A stretch of DNA of 64,000 bases. Origin: Coleofasciculaceae cyanobacterium (GTDB taxonomy: Bacteria; Cyanobacteriota; Cyanobacteriia; Cyanobacteriales; Xenococcaceae). The notes under the pieces were generated by a model. It did no database searches and had not been told where the DNA came from. It was given only the letters and a program-made list of their open reading frames with translations. Of this stretch, positions 7,015-16,603 are shown piece after piece; the first letter of the stretch is position 1; each line of letters begins with the position of its first letter. Both the position numbers and the translations under genes were made by a program. The stretch covers positions 1-64,000 of the forward strand of contig DATNPK010000016.1 of NCBI GenBank assembly GCA_036703275.1, in the 5' to 3' direction.

Positions 7015-7581
7015 TTACACTATCCCAATGCGATTTAGAGGCCAAAAGCGAAACACCGCGTGACCAATCACGTTCTTTGCTGGTAAGAATCCCCAGATAT
7101 GAGAGTCGTTACTATTATTGCGGTTGTCTCCCATGACAAATAGCTGTCCTTTTGGCACTGTGACGGGTATTAGTTCGTATTCTGGAGGTGCAGCTATGTA
7201 GTCTTCGATTAAAGGTTGTTCATTGACGTATACCACACCGTTTTTGACAGCTACAGTATCGCCAGATTGGGCGATCGCTCTTTTGATAAATGCCTGGTTT
7301 TTTTCGTAACCCAAAATTCTTAATTGGTTTGGTGGTTGAAACACAACAATGTTTCCCCTGTCTGGAGGATGAAACTTATACGCTACTTTTTCTACTATTA
7401 AGCGATCGCCAGTTGCTAAAGTAGGAAACATTGATTCTGAAGGAATATAGCGGGGTTCGGCAATAAAAACTCGGATTATAAAGGCTAAAATCAGAGCAAT
7501 AAGAACCGTAGTGCTGTTTTCTTTGATCTTGTGCCATAATTCAGCTTTATTTTGCGAATTATCAGGTTTGGTTACAGACAT
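7015..7581 (-). CDS. lepB: Signal peptidase I
   Basis: A 188-residue type I leader peptidase that cleaves signal peptides on the outer face of the membrane. After a short cytoplasmic tail there is one membrane helix (about 24-40, TVLIALILAFIIRVFI). Catalytic Ser50 is in PSESMFPT and general-base Lys100 is in FIKRAIAQSGD. The GDNRNNSNDSHIWG box lies near the C-terminus. I chose the Met at 7581: the longer frame from 7710 adds 43 residues with no family match, while MSVTKPDN immediately before the anchor fits cyanobacterial LepB. Its stop codon abuts attC site 3, and a partial copy lies at 3294-3681. Confidence 0.92.
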   Translation of the reverse strand: MSVTKPDNSQNKAELWHKIKENSTTVLIALILAFIIRVFIAEPRYIPSESMFPTLATGDRLIVEKVAYKFHPPDRGNIVVFQPPNQLRILGYEKNQAFIKRAIAQSGDTVAVKNGVVYVNEQPLIEDYIAAPPEYELIPVTVPKGQLFVMGDNRNNSNDSHIWGFLPAKNVIGHAVFRFWPLNRIGIV

Positions 7582-7782
7582 AAAATATTTATATTTAATA
7601 GTTGTAGAACTTAGTGCATAAGTTCTTAGCGAGGATTGGGCAATGGTTAAAGGGAAACGATGAAAAGATTTATTGGGTGAATCCTCAGTTTTTAAGGTGA
7701 CATGGAACAATATTTCTAGAGTTACAGCTTAAGGCTTAGAACTTGGAGCTAGAAACAGTATTACATTAAATGGATCTCGAAT

Positions 7783-8472
7783 ATGGCAATGCTTTCTATT
7801 GATACTATTGTCGTGCCTCAGGGCGCAGAATATCAGGCAGTTTGTCGCGGTTTGCAGCAGGCTAATGCCGATATTGCGGCGATCGCTATTCCGATTGGCA
7901 CTAAAAATGTACGCCAAATTTTAGCCAGTTATACTCAGCAATTAAGTCAGGCTCAAACAGTTCTGATTATGGGCTTGTGTGGCAGTCTTACTCCATCTTA
8001 CGCAGTGGGAGATAGTGTAGTTATTCAAAGCTGTTGGGATTTAAACCACAATTACCTCAATCTCGAATCAGAATTAATTAAGATAATTCAAAACAAATTA
8101 TCAATTGATGCCGTTGCGGGATTGACTAGCGATCGCATGATCGCTTTGACCCAAGAAAAACTCAAGCTCAGTCAGCAATATCCCGTTAGCATTGTCGATA
8201 TGGAAGGCTATAGCTACATAACCCAGCTGCAACGACAGGGAATAACTGTAGCCATGTTGCGAGTAGTCAGTGATGATTTGAGGGGAGATGTACCCTGTCT
8301 GAGTAACGCTATTGATAGCGCGGGAAACCTCAAGACTGTAACCACGGCGATCGCCTTTTTGAAACAGCCTATTGCTGCATTGAGGTTAATTCAAGGTTCT
8401 TTGACTGGGTTAAAAGCTTTGGAACTAACTACCGCTCAACTGTTTACCAGCGAAAAACTAGCGGTCTCCTGA
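7783..8472 (+). CDS. Phosphorylase-superfamily (MTA/SAH nucleosidase-like) protein
   Basis: A 229-residue member of the purine-nucleoside phosphorylase/5'-methylthioadenosine nucleosidase fold. It shows VLIMGLCGSLTPSYAVGDSV in the first half and the base/ribose-binding VDMEGYSY motif in the second, then RVVSDD. The usual catalytic Asp segment of MtnN is replaced by RVVSDDLRG, which is compatible with nucleosidase activity on a purine substrate. The exact substrate is uncertain; a cyanobacterial hopanoid- or futalosine-type side role is possible. A second in-frame Met (residue 3) could be the true start. Its end overlaps by 15 bases the end of the convergent rsh gene. Confidence 0.75.
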   Translation: MAMLSIDTIVVPQGAEYQAVCRGLQQANADIAAIAIPIGTKNVRQILASYTQQLSQAQTVLIMGLCGSLTPSYAVGDSVVIQSCWDLNHNYLNLESELIKIIQNKLSIDAVAGLTSDRMIALTQEKLKLSQQYPVSIVDMEGYSYITQLQRQGITVAMLRVVSDDLRGDVPCLSNAIDSAGNLKTVTTAIAFLKQPIAALRLIQGSLTGLKALELTTAQLFTSEKLAVS

Positions 8473-10710
8473 ATTCATCACGCGACGGATATTAAGAATA
8501 TCGCTCATGTTGCTAATTCTTTGAAAAACATACTCTAGCTGCTGGCGATCCCTAATATCTAAACTTAAGGAAATTAGGGCGGGTTTGTTGCGATGAGTTT
8601 TGACTCCTGCATTGCATACATTAATGCCGCGATCGCTCAACCGCGCGAGGATATCTTTAAATACTCCAACTCGGTCCATCGCTTCAATCTGAATATCTAC
8701 AGGGTATGTAAAAGCTGTACCGTCTTCTTCATTATCATTCCAATTAACAGGAATAATCCTTTCGCCTGGAACTTTCTTAACATTGTGACAGCCTTGACTG
8801 TGAATTGAAATTCCTCTAGAGCTTAAAGCTACCGCACCAATAATTGATTCCCCAGGCAGAGGTTTACAGCAACCCGCTAAATGATAAAGCATTCCCTCTA
8901 CGCCAATTATGGGCGACTTGCCACTGCTTTGCTGTTTAACGCTGCTTTGGAGGTGAGAAGCAATTTCTACTTCTTCGGCTTCGACTGGTACTTCTTCTAC
9001 TGGCTGCTGCTCTTTGACTACATCTCGTAAACGGTTTACTACATGATTTTGCGTAATTTCGCCATATCCTAAAGCTGCTAGCAAGTCATCTACCGAATGA
9101 TAATTACAACGCTGCGTCACTATCTGCATCGGCTCAGACTTGAGTAAAGAGTCAAAACCACTTTTACCCATTTCTTTCTCTAATAGTTCTTTGCCACGGG
9201 CAATATTTTCATCACGATGGGATAGCTTGTACCATTGTCGAATGCGATTGCGAGCTGTAGGAGATACCACAAAGTTGAGCCAGTCCAAACTTGGATGACT
9301 ATTTTTTTGCGTAACAATCTCTACAATATCTCCATTTTCTAAAGGTTTTGACAACACGGACCAGCGACCATTTACCCTCGCACCCTTCATGTGATTACCA
9401 ATTTCACTATGAATGCGATATGCAAAATCTACAGGAGTTGCTCCTTGAGCCAAGGCAATTACATCACCGTCAGGAGTAAACACATAAACATCATCCTCAA
9501 ACAAATTATCCTTGACGCTCTCCATATATTCTTGAGCATCACTGAGATCTTTTTGCCACTCTAATAGCTGTCGTAGCCAAGTAAATTTATTATCTTCTTC
9601 AGATGATGGGTCGATCTCGCTTGAGCCTGTTTCTTTATACTTCCAATGAGCCGCAATTCCATATTCAGCGATATGGTGCATTTCCATAGTCCGAATTTGA
9701 ATTTCAATAGGACGACCATTGAAGCCAACTACCGTAGTGTGCAAAGACTGATAGCAGTTGGGCTTTGGCAAGCCAATGTAATCTTTAAAACGACCTGGAA
9801 TTGGTTTAAAGGCATCATGAACTACTGCCAAGGCACGATAACACTCTTCGTTAGTCTCGACAATGATTCTAAAAGCAGCAATGTCATAAATTTGACTAAA
9901 TTCTTTTTGCTGCCGCTGCATTTTTTGATAGATACCATAAAGATGCTTCGGTCTTCCTTTTAGCTCGACAACATTAACTTTCAAATGCTCTAAGCGCGAT
10001 CGCAGGGTTTTGGTAACTTGAGCAATTCTAGCTTCGCGATCTGTCCTTCTTTCAGCAATTAAAGCTTTAATTTCGGCATAGGCTTCTGGTTCTAGATATT
10101 TGAAGCATAAATCTTCTAGTTCCCACTTAAAGCGACCAATACCTAGTCGATTTGCCAAAGGAGCAAAAATTTCTCTAGTTTCTTGGCTGATGCGTCGTTG
10201 TTTTTCTGGTTTAAGATGGTCTAGCGTGCGCATATTATGGAGTCTATCTGCTAACTTGACCACGATGACGCGAATATCCGTTGCCATTGCCAAGAACATT
10301 CGGCGAAAGTTTTCCGCCTGACGCTCGGTAGTACTAGAGAAATTAAACTTGGATAGCTTAGTTACCCCTTCTACCAACAGGCGCACCTGCACGCCAAACA
10401 TTGCTTCTATTTCTTCTGAGGTAACTTCAGTGTCTTCTACCACATCGTGCAAAAAACCCGCAGCAATAGTTACGCTATCTCCTCCCAAATCCCGCAACAA
10501 GCTAGCGACAGCTATGGGATGAGCAATATATGGCTCTCCCGACTTACGAGTTTGACCTTCATGCAGCTGGTAGGCAAAATTAAATGCACGACAAATTAAA
10601 GCACCATCAGCTTCTGGCTGCTCCGATTGCTGATCGATCAAGCATTCTTTTAACCAGCAAGGAAGTTTAACTTCTTTGGCGCGATTTTCTATGATAGAGA
10701 TAGCGGTCAT
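8458..10710 (-). CDS. spoT: Bifunctional (p)ppGpp synthetase/hydrolase (RelA/SpoT homologue)
   Basis: A 750-residue long RSH enzyme that makes and degrades the stringent-response alarmone. The N-terminal HD hydrolase domain keeps HDVVEDT and DRLHNMRTL. The synthetase domain includes DIAAFRIIVETNEECYRAL and GRFKDYIGLPKPNCYQSLHT. A TGS domain follows (DDVYVFTPDGDVIALAQGAT), and an ACT domain ends the protein (DRVGVFKDILARLSDRGINV). HD residues are intact, so both activities are expected. A CCKP-type zinc-finger region (AGCCKPLPGESIIG) precedes the ACT domain. It is probably the only long RSH of the strain, as is usual in cyanobacteria. No obvious operon partner. Confidence 0.95.
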   Translation of the reverse strand: MTAISIIENRAKEVKLPCWLKECLIDQQSEQPEADGALICRAFNFAYQLHEGQTRKSGEPYIAHPIAVASLLRDLGGDSVTIAAGFLHDVVEDTEVTSEEIEAMFGVQVRLLVEGVTKLSKFNFSSTTERQAENFRRMFLAMATDIRVIVVKLADRLHNMRTLDHLKPEKQRRISQETREIFAPLANRLGIGRFKWELEDLCFKYLEPEAYAEIKALIAERRTDREARIAQVTKTLRSRLEHLKVNVVELKGRPKHLYGIYQKMQRQQKEFSQIYDIAAFRIIVETNEECYRALAVVHDAFKPIPGRFKDYIGLPKPNCYQSLHTTVVGFNGRPIEIQIRTMEMHHIAEYGIAAHWKYKETGSSEIDPSSEEDNKFTWLRQLLEWQKDLSDAQEYMESVKDNLFEDDVYVFTPDGDVIALAQGATPVDFAYRIHSEIGNHMKGARVNGRWSVLSKPLENGDIVEIVTQKNSHPSLDWLNFVVSPTARNRIRQWYKLSHRDENIARGKELLEKEMGKSGFDSLLKSEPMQIVTQRCNYHSVDDLLAALGYGEITQNHVVNRLRDVVKEQQPVEEVPVEAEEVEIASHLQSSVKQQSSGKSPIIGVEGMLYHLAGCCKPLPGESIIGAVALSSRGISIHSQGCHNVKKVPGERIIPVNWNDNEEDGTAFTYPVDIQIEAMDRVGVFKDILARLSDRGINVCNAGVKTHRNKPALISLSLDIRDRQQLEYVFQRISNMSDILNIRRVMNSGDR

Positions 10711-11076
10711 AGATCTAAAAAAATATTTGGTAAGTGTGGAAGATTAGAGATTACTCCGCCCTATGACGACGAAACCCGCCTTAGTCGTTGCACAAAACCC
10801 AGTATAAAAATCCTTAAATTAGTGCTACTTATTTTGAGTACTTGGGCATTCTTTAAACTTTGGTTAAATTGCTAAATTCTGAGTTAGATGCCCTGAATCA
10901 AACCATAATTTATAATTTAATTTTGCTATCTAATCTAAGTATTAATCTATAAAATTAACCTGTTTCTTTAAGCCTAAAATCTCAAGTTTCTCAATCGGTT
11001 AAGACTATGCATAACCAAAAAGTCAAGCCTATTTAGTAGAATTTTATTTGGTTAATTACCTTATTTTAACTCAATA
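10711..11076. other. Intergenic region rsh / patD-like
   Basis: A 366-base divergent spacer, AT-rich in its second half. It must hold the promoters of both genes. I see no hairpin, repeat or small gene worth naming. Confidence 0.5.
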
Positions 11077-11448
11077 ATGTTATCTGCATCACATCGTCGA
11101 GCATATCACGAACTCATGACTTGGTTAACTAAATTTGACAGCCTGTTGCCGAACCAAAACCGCGAAGTCGTGCAGCCTCAAATAAGACTAGAATTTCACA
11201 GCTTAACACAATGGTTTAATCAAAACATTGCCAACTTGAGTAGTGAAGGTTTAGATCGGGCGATCGCACCTCGCTGGCAATCGGTACAAACAGAAATTAA
11301 GCGCGAGTTTAAATTATTAACCACGGATATTTTATTTTTTGCTTCTGCACGTCAGAATCCTACTCAGACTAAAAGACTAACGAGCATTAGCGATCGCCTA
11401 AATAAATTAATTGGTTATTGTCAAATAATGTTAAACGATGGCAACTGA
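11077..11448 (+). CDS. PatD-like cyanobacterial protein
   Basis: A 123-residue helical protein that resembles the family annotated as heterocyst frequency control protein PatD: N-terminal MLSASHRRAYHELMTWL and a central WQSVQTEIKREFKLLTTDI, then DRLNKLIGYCQ. PatD tunes heterocyst frequency in Nostoc, but homologues occur in cyanobacteria without heterocysts, where the role is unknown. No membrane segment or catalytic motif is visible. Assignment rests on recalled family resemblance. Confidence 0.55.
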   Translation: MLSASHRRAYHELMTWLTKFDSLLPNQNREVVQPQIRLEFHSLTQWFNQNIANLSSEGLDRAIAPRWQSVQTEIKREFKLLTTDILFFASARQNPTQTKRLTSISDRLNKLIGYCQIMLNDGN

Positions 11449-11532
11449 CAATTTATGTAGATTACAAAGGCAGGTAGCCAATAGACCCATGATAATATTT
11501 TGCCAATAATTAAATTGGAGTCAGAATAAAGA

Positions 11533-12384
11533 GTGAGTCGATTACTAATACGTTTAGCAATTGGTGCGATCTTCGCGGTCTTTGCTATGTTTAACTATTT
11601 CACTAATGTGAGTGAGAATCCGATTACGGGAGAAAAACAGAGAGTGCAGCTTTCTCCCCAACAAGAAATAATTATTGGTCGTCAGTCTGCACCCAAAATG
11701 GCAGCACAACACGGTAATTTATATCCTGATCGCGCTTTACAAGACTATATCGATGGGGTGGGCAATAAGGTAGTACAAAGTTCAGGGGCCAAAGATTCTC
11801 CCTATCCCTTTGAGTTTCATCTGTTACGAGATCCGCAGACAGTTAATGCTTTTGCACTTCCAGGAGGCCAAGTATTTATTACCGCAGCTTTGTTAAGTAG
11901 GCTAAATTCAGAAGCTCAGTTGGCGGGAGTTTTGGGTCATGAGGTTGGTCATGTGATTGGCAGACATGGTGCAGAACATTTAGCCAAACAACAGTTAGGT
12001 AGTACCTTGGTTAATGCCGTGGGTATTGCCGCCAGCGATCGCCCTGAAAATAGCAGACAGGCAGCTATTCTAGCTCAAGCGGTAAATCAGATGGTCAATC
12101 TTAAATATGGTAGAGACGATGAGTTAGAAAGCGATCTGCTCGGATTTCAATTTATGACTGAAGCAGGTTATAACCCTGTAGGGATAGTCGAGCTACTGAA
12201 AATCCTTAATTCAGTTAGAGGTAGTGCTGGAGAACAACCAGAGTTTATGAGTACTCACCCTAATCCTGCCAATCGGATTGAGCAACTCATTGCCATCATT
12301 AACCAAGAGTATCCCAACGGTATTCCAGGCCAACTAGAGGAAGGAAAAGAGCGCTTTGCGCAAATAGTAAATAGCCGTCTTTAA
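11533..12384 (+). CDS. M48 family metalloprotease
   Basis: A 283-residue zinc protease beginning with GTG and a membrane helix or uncleaved signal (LLIRLAIGAIFAVFAMF). The zinc motif HEVGHVIGRH (HExxH) lies near residue 136. The third ligand Glu is in DDELESDLLGFQFM, about 60 residues later. It resembles Oma1/BepA-type peptidases involved in envelope protein quality control, probably anchored at the plasma or thylakoid membrane and facing the periplasm or lumen. The STHPNPANRIEQL motif near the end is typical of the family. It stands alone, 84 bases after the PatD-like gene. Confidence 0.9.
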   Translation: MSRLLIRLAIGAIFAVFAMFNYFTNVSENPITGEKQRVQLSPQQEIIIGRQSAPKMAAQHGNLYPDRALQDYIDGVGNKVVQSSGAKDSPYPFEFHLLRDPQTVNAFALPGGQVFITAALLSRLNSEAQLAGVLGHEVGHVIGRHGAEHLAKQQLGSTLVNAVGIAASDRPENSRQAAILAQAVNQMVNLKYGRDDELESDLLGFQFMTEAGYNPVGIVELLKILNSVRGSAGEQPEFMSTHPNPANRIEQLIAIINQEYPNGIPGQLEEGKERFAQIVNSRL

Positions 12385-12420
12385 TTACACCCTGTTAATT
12401 TATCTTAAGAAAGGCTAAAG

Positions 12421-12540
12421 GCGCAGCGCGTACGCGGACGTGCCTCCAGGCACTAATCCTTTAGGGCAGATCGTCGTCGTAAGACGATATCCGAAGGTGT
12501 ATCCTTTAGGACTGGCAAATCTTCGATTTGCGCAGCTAAA
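12421..12540. repeat. Cluster of short palindromes and direct repeats
   Basis: Several small elements are packed together: the palindrome TGCCTCCAGGCA (12441-12452), two copies of ATCCTTTAGG (12456-12465 and 12501-12510), ATCGTC/GACGAT arms (12470-12475, 12483-12488) and CAAATC/GATTTG arms (12516-12521, 12525-12530). Such mosaics of GC-rich palindromes are common dispersed intergenic repeats in cyanobacterial genomes. It lies between the M48 and DUF456 genes. Confidence 0.6.
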
Positions 12541-12587
12541 AATCGATAAATCATCATGAAGCTAACTCACCTTAAACATTAACAACT

Positions 12588-13127
12588 ATGGATATAACTA
12601 CTATTTATTGGATTGTGCTGACTTTGATGGGGATAGGAATAATTGGCGCAATTATTCCTGGGCTTCCTGGTAGCAGCGTTATTCTAGTTGCCATTTTAAT
12701 TTGGAGTATTGCCACTGGCTTTGCGGGAATTGGCTGGCCAATGATCATAATTTTTGCGGTTTTAATTCTCAGTGCGGGAGTAGAATATCTGGCTTTATAT
12801 TTTGGGGCAAAACAGTCTGGGGCAAGCAAATGGAGCCAATATGGTGCGATCGCTGGTATGGTATTAGGATTTGTGGGTTTATTGCCCGCCTTACCCTTGG
12901 GAGGTCCTTTGTTTGGCGTGCTTTTTGGAGCAATATTAGGGGCATTTATTGGAGAATATCTCTATCGTAGTAATCTTGATTCTGCTGCACGAATGCGACA
13001 GGCATTAAAAGCCAGTGCGGGTGTTGTGGTCGCGTCTCTAATTGGCAATATAATTGAAGCACTGTTAGCAGCCTTAGCAGTGGCAATATTTATTTATTCC
13101 ACCTGGTCTGTAGTTTTTATTAGTTAA
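12588..13127 (+). CDS. DUF456 family membrane protein
   Basis: A 179-residue very hydrophobic protein with about five membrane segments. It opens with the DUF456 pattern YWIVLTLMGIGIIGAIIPGL PGSS and contains a Gly-rich internal repeat near GAIAGMVLGFVGLLPALPLG. The function of the family is unknown; the glycine-zipper-like repeats suggest a small channel or membrane-organising protein. It follows the palindrome cluster and has no clear operon partner. Confidence 0.8.
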   Translation: MDITTIYWIVLTLMGIGIIGAIIPGLPGSSVILVAILIWSIATGFAGIGWPMIIIFAVLILSAGVEYLALYFGAKQSGASKWSQYGAIAGMVLGFVGLLPALPLGGPLFGVLFGAILGAFIGEYLYRSNLDSAARMRQALKASAGVVVASLIGNIIEALLAALAVAIFIYSTWSVVFIS

Positions 13128-13156
13128 CACTCAACACTCAACACTCAACGGTTAAC
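13123..13156. repeat. Tandem ACTCAAC repeat between GTTAAC boxes
   Basis: Three tandem ACTCAAC heptamers lie between GTTAAC at 13123-13128 and GTTAAC at 13151-13156. The first box overlaps the stop codon of the DUF456 gene. Short tandem heptamers are frequent in cyanobacterial intergenic DNA. Confidence 0.7.
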
Positions 13157-13296
13157 AAAAATAAAATCAGGTGAATTTAATTTTTTTACCAGACTAATTA
13201 GTAATCATTAGGCAAGATCACAAATTTTATAGACCCGCTAGAATTAACTTAAGTTAAGCCAGGTAGCTAGCTACTAGGTGTGAGATAAATAATCTT

Positions 13297-14487
13297 ATGA
13301 GCGAAAAATTACGTATCTGTATTGTTGGTGGCGGTTTTGGTGGTTTATATACTGCCATGCGCCTATGTGAGTTTCCTTGGAAAAATGATGAGCAACCAGA
13401 AATAACTCTGGTCGATAAAAGCGATCGCTTTTTATTCTCTCCCCTCTTGTATGAATTAGTCACAGAAGAGATGCAGAGTTGGGAAATTGCACCACCGTTT
13501 GCTGAACTGTTGGCAAATACGGGCATAGTTTTTCAGCAGGGTAGCGTCACTAATATTGACATTGAAGCCAAACAAGTTACCTTACAAGACGATACCAAGA
13601 TTGATTATGACAAGTTAGTTCTTTCGACTGGGGGTAAAACTCCCGTAGATACACTGCCTGGTGCCAAAGAACACGCTCTACCATTTCGCTCTCTCAATGA
13701 TGCTTATCGTCTACAAGAACAATTAAGGCTGCTTGAAGTAGCTAATCTAGATCGGATTAGAGTAGCGATAGTAGGTGGCGGCTATAGTGGCGTAGAGTTA
13801 GCCTGTAAGCTCGCAGATCGTTTAGGTGAAAAAGGCAGAATTCGCATTATCGAGCGGGGAACACAAATTCTTGAAGATAGCTCTGAATTTAATCGTCAAA
13901 CCGCGATTAAAGCTTTAGAAAAAAACCAAATTTGGCAGGATTTAGAAACAGAAGTCGAGCGAGTCGAATCTAATAGCATTGCCCTAGTTTATAAGGGACA
14001 AACCGATACAATTCCCGTAGATCTGGTTTTATGGACCGTAGGAAATCAGGTTTCAGAATTAATTGAAAAGCTACCTTTAACACAAAATAACCGAGGACAA
14101 TTAGAAATAGAGCCTACTTTATTGGTTAAAGGTAGGGAAGACATCTTTGCTTTAGGAGATGCTGCTAATAGTTGCGATCAAAACGGCAATTCGCTTCCTG
14201 CTACAGCACAAGTCGCTTATCAACAGTCTGATTACTGTGCTTGGAACCTTTGGGCAGCGGCTACAGATCGCCCCTTATTGTCGTTCCGTTATCAACCTTT
14301 AGGCGAAATGATGACCTTGGGGACAGACAACGCTACTATCAATGGTTTGGGTCTGAAATTAGATGGTCCGATGGCTTATGTTGCCCGTCGCTTGATCTAT
14401 TTATATCGTTTGCCGACTTTAAAACATCAGTTAACCGTAGGATTTAATTGGATTACTCAGCCAATAGTTGAATTGCTTTCTCAGTAA
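13297..14487 (+). CDS. ndbB: Type II NAD(P)H:quinone oxidoreductase, NdbB-type
   Basis: A 396-residue FAD enzyme of the single-subunit NDH-2 family. The first dinucleotide motif is VGGGFGGLYTA (about residues 10-20), the second is VAIVGGGYSGVELA, and the FAD-binding IFALGDAA lies near the end. The N-terminus (FPWKNDEQPEITLVDKSDRF and FSPLLYELVTEEM) matches the cyanobacterial NdbB branch, which reduces demethylphylloquinone in vitamin K1 synthesis. A general role in quinone reduction at the membrane is equally compatible. The next gene's reading frame overlaps its last bases, but that gene's likely start is 83 bases downstream. Confidence 0.85.
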   Translation: MSEKLRICIVGGGFGGLYTAMRLCEFPWKNDEQPEITLVDKSDRFLFSPLLYELVTEEMQSWEIAPPFAELLANTGIVFQQGSVTNIDIEAKQVTLQDDTKIDYDKLVLSTGGKTPVDTLPGAKEHALPFRSLNDAYRLQEQLRLLEVANLDRIRVAIVGGGYSGVELACKLADRLGEKGRIRIIERGTQILEDSSEFNRQTAIKALEKNQIWQDLETEVERVESNSIALVYKGQTDTIPVDLVLWTVGNQVSELIEKLPLTQNNRGQLEIEPTLLVKGREDIFALGDAANSCDQNGNSLPATAQVAYQQSDYCAWNLWAAATDRPLLSFRYQPLGEMMTLGTDNATINGLGLKLDGPMAYVARRLIYLYRLPTLKHQLTVGFNWITQPIVELLSQ

Positions 14488-14569
14488 AGATTGCCACAGT
14501 GTTAGGCAGGATTTACTCAGATCGACTCCGCTCAACGAAACTATCACACCGTTTGCTCGTTCAATAAGT

Positions 14570-15778
14570 ATGCCCGATTCCTCTAAAGTGGATCTTAAGT
14601 TTTTGCCACCGAAGCGCAATCCTCTGCTTACCCGTTTGATTCAGAGTGTTGCTTATTTGGTGGTTTATTTTGGTTACAAAATCCGAGCAATAATTGATGA
14701 GGATGATTTAGCCAATTTAAAAGCGATCGCCGAGCATCGAGTAGTCTATTTGCCCAATCATTCCACCTTAGATGATGGTTTGGTGATGTTCCTCTTCTCG
14801 GCACGCATTGGGCAACTGTTTCACTATGTTGTGGCTTATGAGGCTTTCCAAGGCGTGATTGGCAAGCTAATGCAAAGAGTAGGAGCTTATTCCATTCGGC
14901 GTGGAGTTGGCGATCGCTATAGCATTGTTCAAACCCTCGACATACTTCAACAACCTCAGTGCAAGCTAGTAATTTTTCCAGAAGGGGGCTGTTCCTATCA
15001 AAACGATACGGTGATGCCTTTCCGTTCGGGCGCAATTGAACTATCTTTCAAGGCGATCGAGAAGTTATTTAAACACAATGGTATTATTCCTGATTTTTAT
15101 TTAGTTCCCGTCAGTTTAAAATATGTTTATCCTAATGTCACAGACACCCAGCTAGAACAAGCCTTGAGTCGCCTCGAAACAGCTTTATCACTTAAACCAG
15201 CTCAAGCCGATTATTATTTACGTTTAAGAGAGATAGCTACTCAAGTATTAAAAAATTTGGAAGTTGAGTATCATCAAAGCCCGATAAATTCGACTAATTT
15301 AAATCCACGAATTAAGCATTTAAAAAAGCGAATGTTGAATTATTGCGAGGAGAAACTAGAGCTAGCTTCTCTATCTCAGATCCCTGAGCGCGATCGCGTT
15401 TACAAAATTCAGTCTGTTTTGAGTTCACTTGCAGATTCAGCCAAGAAACCAAACCTAAATTACGAACATATTTATCAAACTACGGTTCGTCTGCTCAATT
15501 TCGATGCTATTTATGATGGCTATGTGGCAGAAAAACCAACTCCTGAAAGATATTTTGCTACTATTGACCGTTTAGAACGAGAGGTATTTAAAATTGATCG
15601 GCCAAAACTAAAAGGAAGGCGACAGGCGATCGTCAAAATAGGCACACCAATTAATCTCAAAGAACACTGGCAAGTCGAGCTAAATAATTCGCTAAAGCCT
15701 CAATCGTATTCTCGCCAAAAAGTAATTGATAATTTGACTCAAGCAGCACAACAGGCAGTTCAAGCTTACTTAGATTAA
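14570..15778 (+). CDS. PlsC-domain acyltransferase (glycerolipid acyltransferase family)
   Basis: A 402-residue protein with a PlsC acyltransferase core in its first half. The HX4D motif is NHSTLDD, and the acceptor-binding motif is FPEGGCSY. The rest (about 200-400) is a helical extension seen in cyanobacterial paralogues of unknown acceptor. I chose the ATG at 14570 (MPDSSKVDLKF): a longer frame from a TTG at 14468 would overlap ndbB and adds an unconserved stretch. It probably transfers acyl groups to a glycerolipid or other membrane lipid. The hydrophobic segment SVAYLVVYFGY near the start may anchor it. Confidence 0.8.
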   Translation: MPDSSKVDLKFLPPKRNPLLTRLIQSVAYLVVYFGYKIRAIIDEDDLANLKAIAEHRVVYLPNHSTLDDGLVMFLFSARIGQLFHYVVAYEAFQGVIGKLMQRVGAYSIRRGVGDRYSIVQTLDILQQPQCKLVIFPEGGCSYQNDTVMPFRSGAIELSFKAIEKLFKHNGIIPDFYLVPVSLKYVYPNVTDTQLEQALSRLETALSLKPAQADYYLRLREIATQVLKNLEVEYHQSPINSTNLNPRIKHLKKRMLNYCEEKLELASLSQIPERDRVYKIQSVLSSLADSAKKPNLNYEHIYQTTVRLLNFDAIYDGYVAEKPTPERYFATIDRLEREVFKIDRPKLKGRRQAIVKIGTPINLKEHWQVELNNSLKPQSYSRQKVIDNLTQAAQQAVQAYLD

Positions 15779-15810
15779 TTCTCGATTAAAATCTTTATTT
15801 TTAGCGAACA

Positions 15811-16536
15811 ATGTCCAAGATGATCTCTCAAATTACAACAGATACTAGACCCAAAGTTATTTTTCTAGATGCTATGGGTACCTTATTTAAGCTTAAAAGT
15901 AGCGTCGGCAAAATCTATCAACAATATGCTCTTAAATATGGTGTTCAAGCGGATGCAGACCTACTTGAAAAGGCTTTTATCAAAAGCTTTAGGTCTGCTC
16001 CTCCTTTAGCGTTTTTAGCAGCGGAATTAACCCAACTTAAAGAACAAGAGTTTGACTGGTGGAAAAATGTAGTTAAAACAACTTTTTTGCAGCTTGGCTT
16101 ACTAAAAAAGTTCAGTAATTTTACGGCTTTTTTTGCAGAAATTTATACTTATTTCTCGAATAAAGACCCGTGGTATGTTTTCCCCGATACAATTAATAGC
16201 CTTGAGAAATGGAGTAACCAAGGTATCCAGCTAGGAGTTATTTCCAATTTCGATACCCGCTTAATAAAAGTATTAAATGTTTTAGATCTAGAGCAATTTT
16301 TTATTAGCATTACTATTTCTTCGGTTGCAGGATTTGCCAAACCAGACCAAAATATCTTTAAAATTGCTTTAGATAAACACGGATTTGTGGCTCAGCAAGC
16401 ATGGCATATTGGAGATAGTTTAACTGAAGATTATCAAGGTGCGAAAAATGCGGGAATTAGATCATTCTGGTTGAACCGTGGCTTGTCTTCATTGAATGTT
16501 GAAAATCAACTACCAAATTTAAGTACTCTGGGATAA
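15811..16536 (+). CDS. HAD-superfamily hydrolase (HAD-IA, REG-2-like)
   Basis: A 241-residue haloacid dehalogenase-type phosphatase. Motif I reads FLDAMGTLF, where the second Asp of the usual DxDxT is replaced by Met, as in the REG-2/HDHD3 branch. Motif II is LGVISNFD, the Lys motif is FAKPDQNIF, and motif IV is HIGDSLTEDYQGAKNAG. A helical cap domain lies between motifs I and II. The substrate is unknown. It follows the acyltransferase by 32 bases and may be co-transcribed with it. Confidence 0.88.
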   Translation: MSKMISQITTDTRPKVIFLDAMGTLFKLKSSVGKIYQQYALKYGVQADADLLEKAFIKSFRSAPPLAFLAAELTQLKEQEFDWWKNVVKTTFLQLGLLKKFSNFTAFFAEIYTYFSNKDPWYVFPDTINSLEKWSNQGIQLGVISNFDTRLIKVLNVLDLEQFFISITISSVAGFAKPDQNIFKIALDKHGFVAQQAWHIGDSLTEDYQGAKNAGIRSFWLNRGLSSLNVENQLPNLSTLG

Positions 16537-16603
16537 ACTTGTCTTTATAACTTGCTTTATATATACACTTTTAAAAAGTTTAAACAAATGGGGGATATAG
16601 GTT

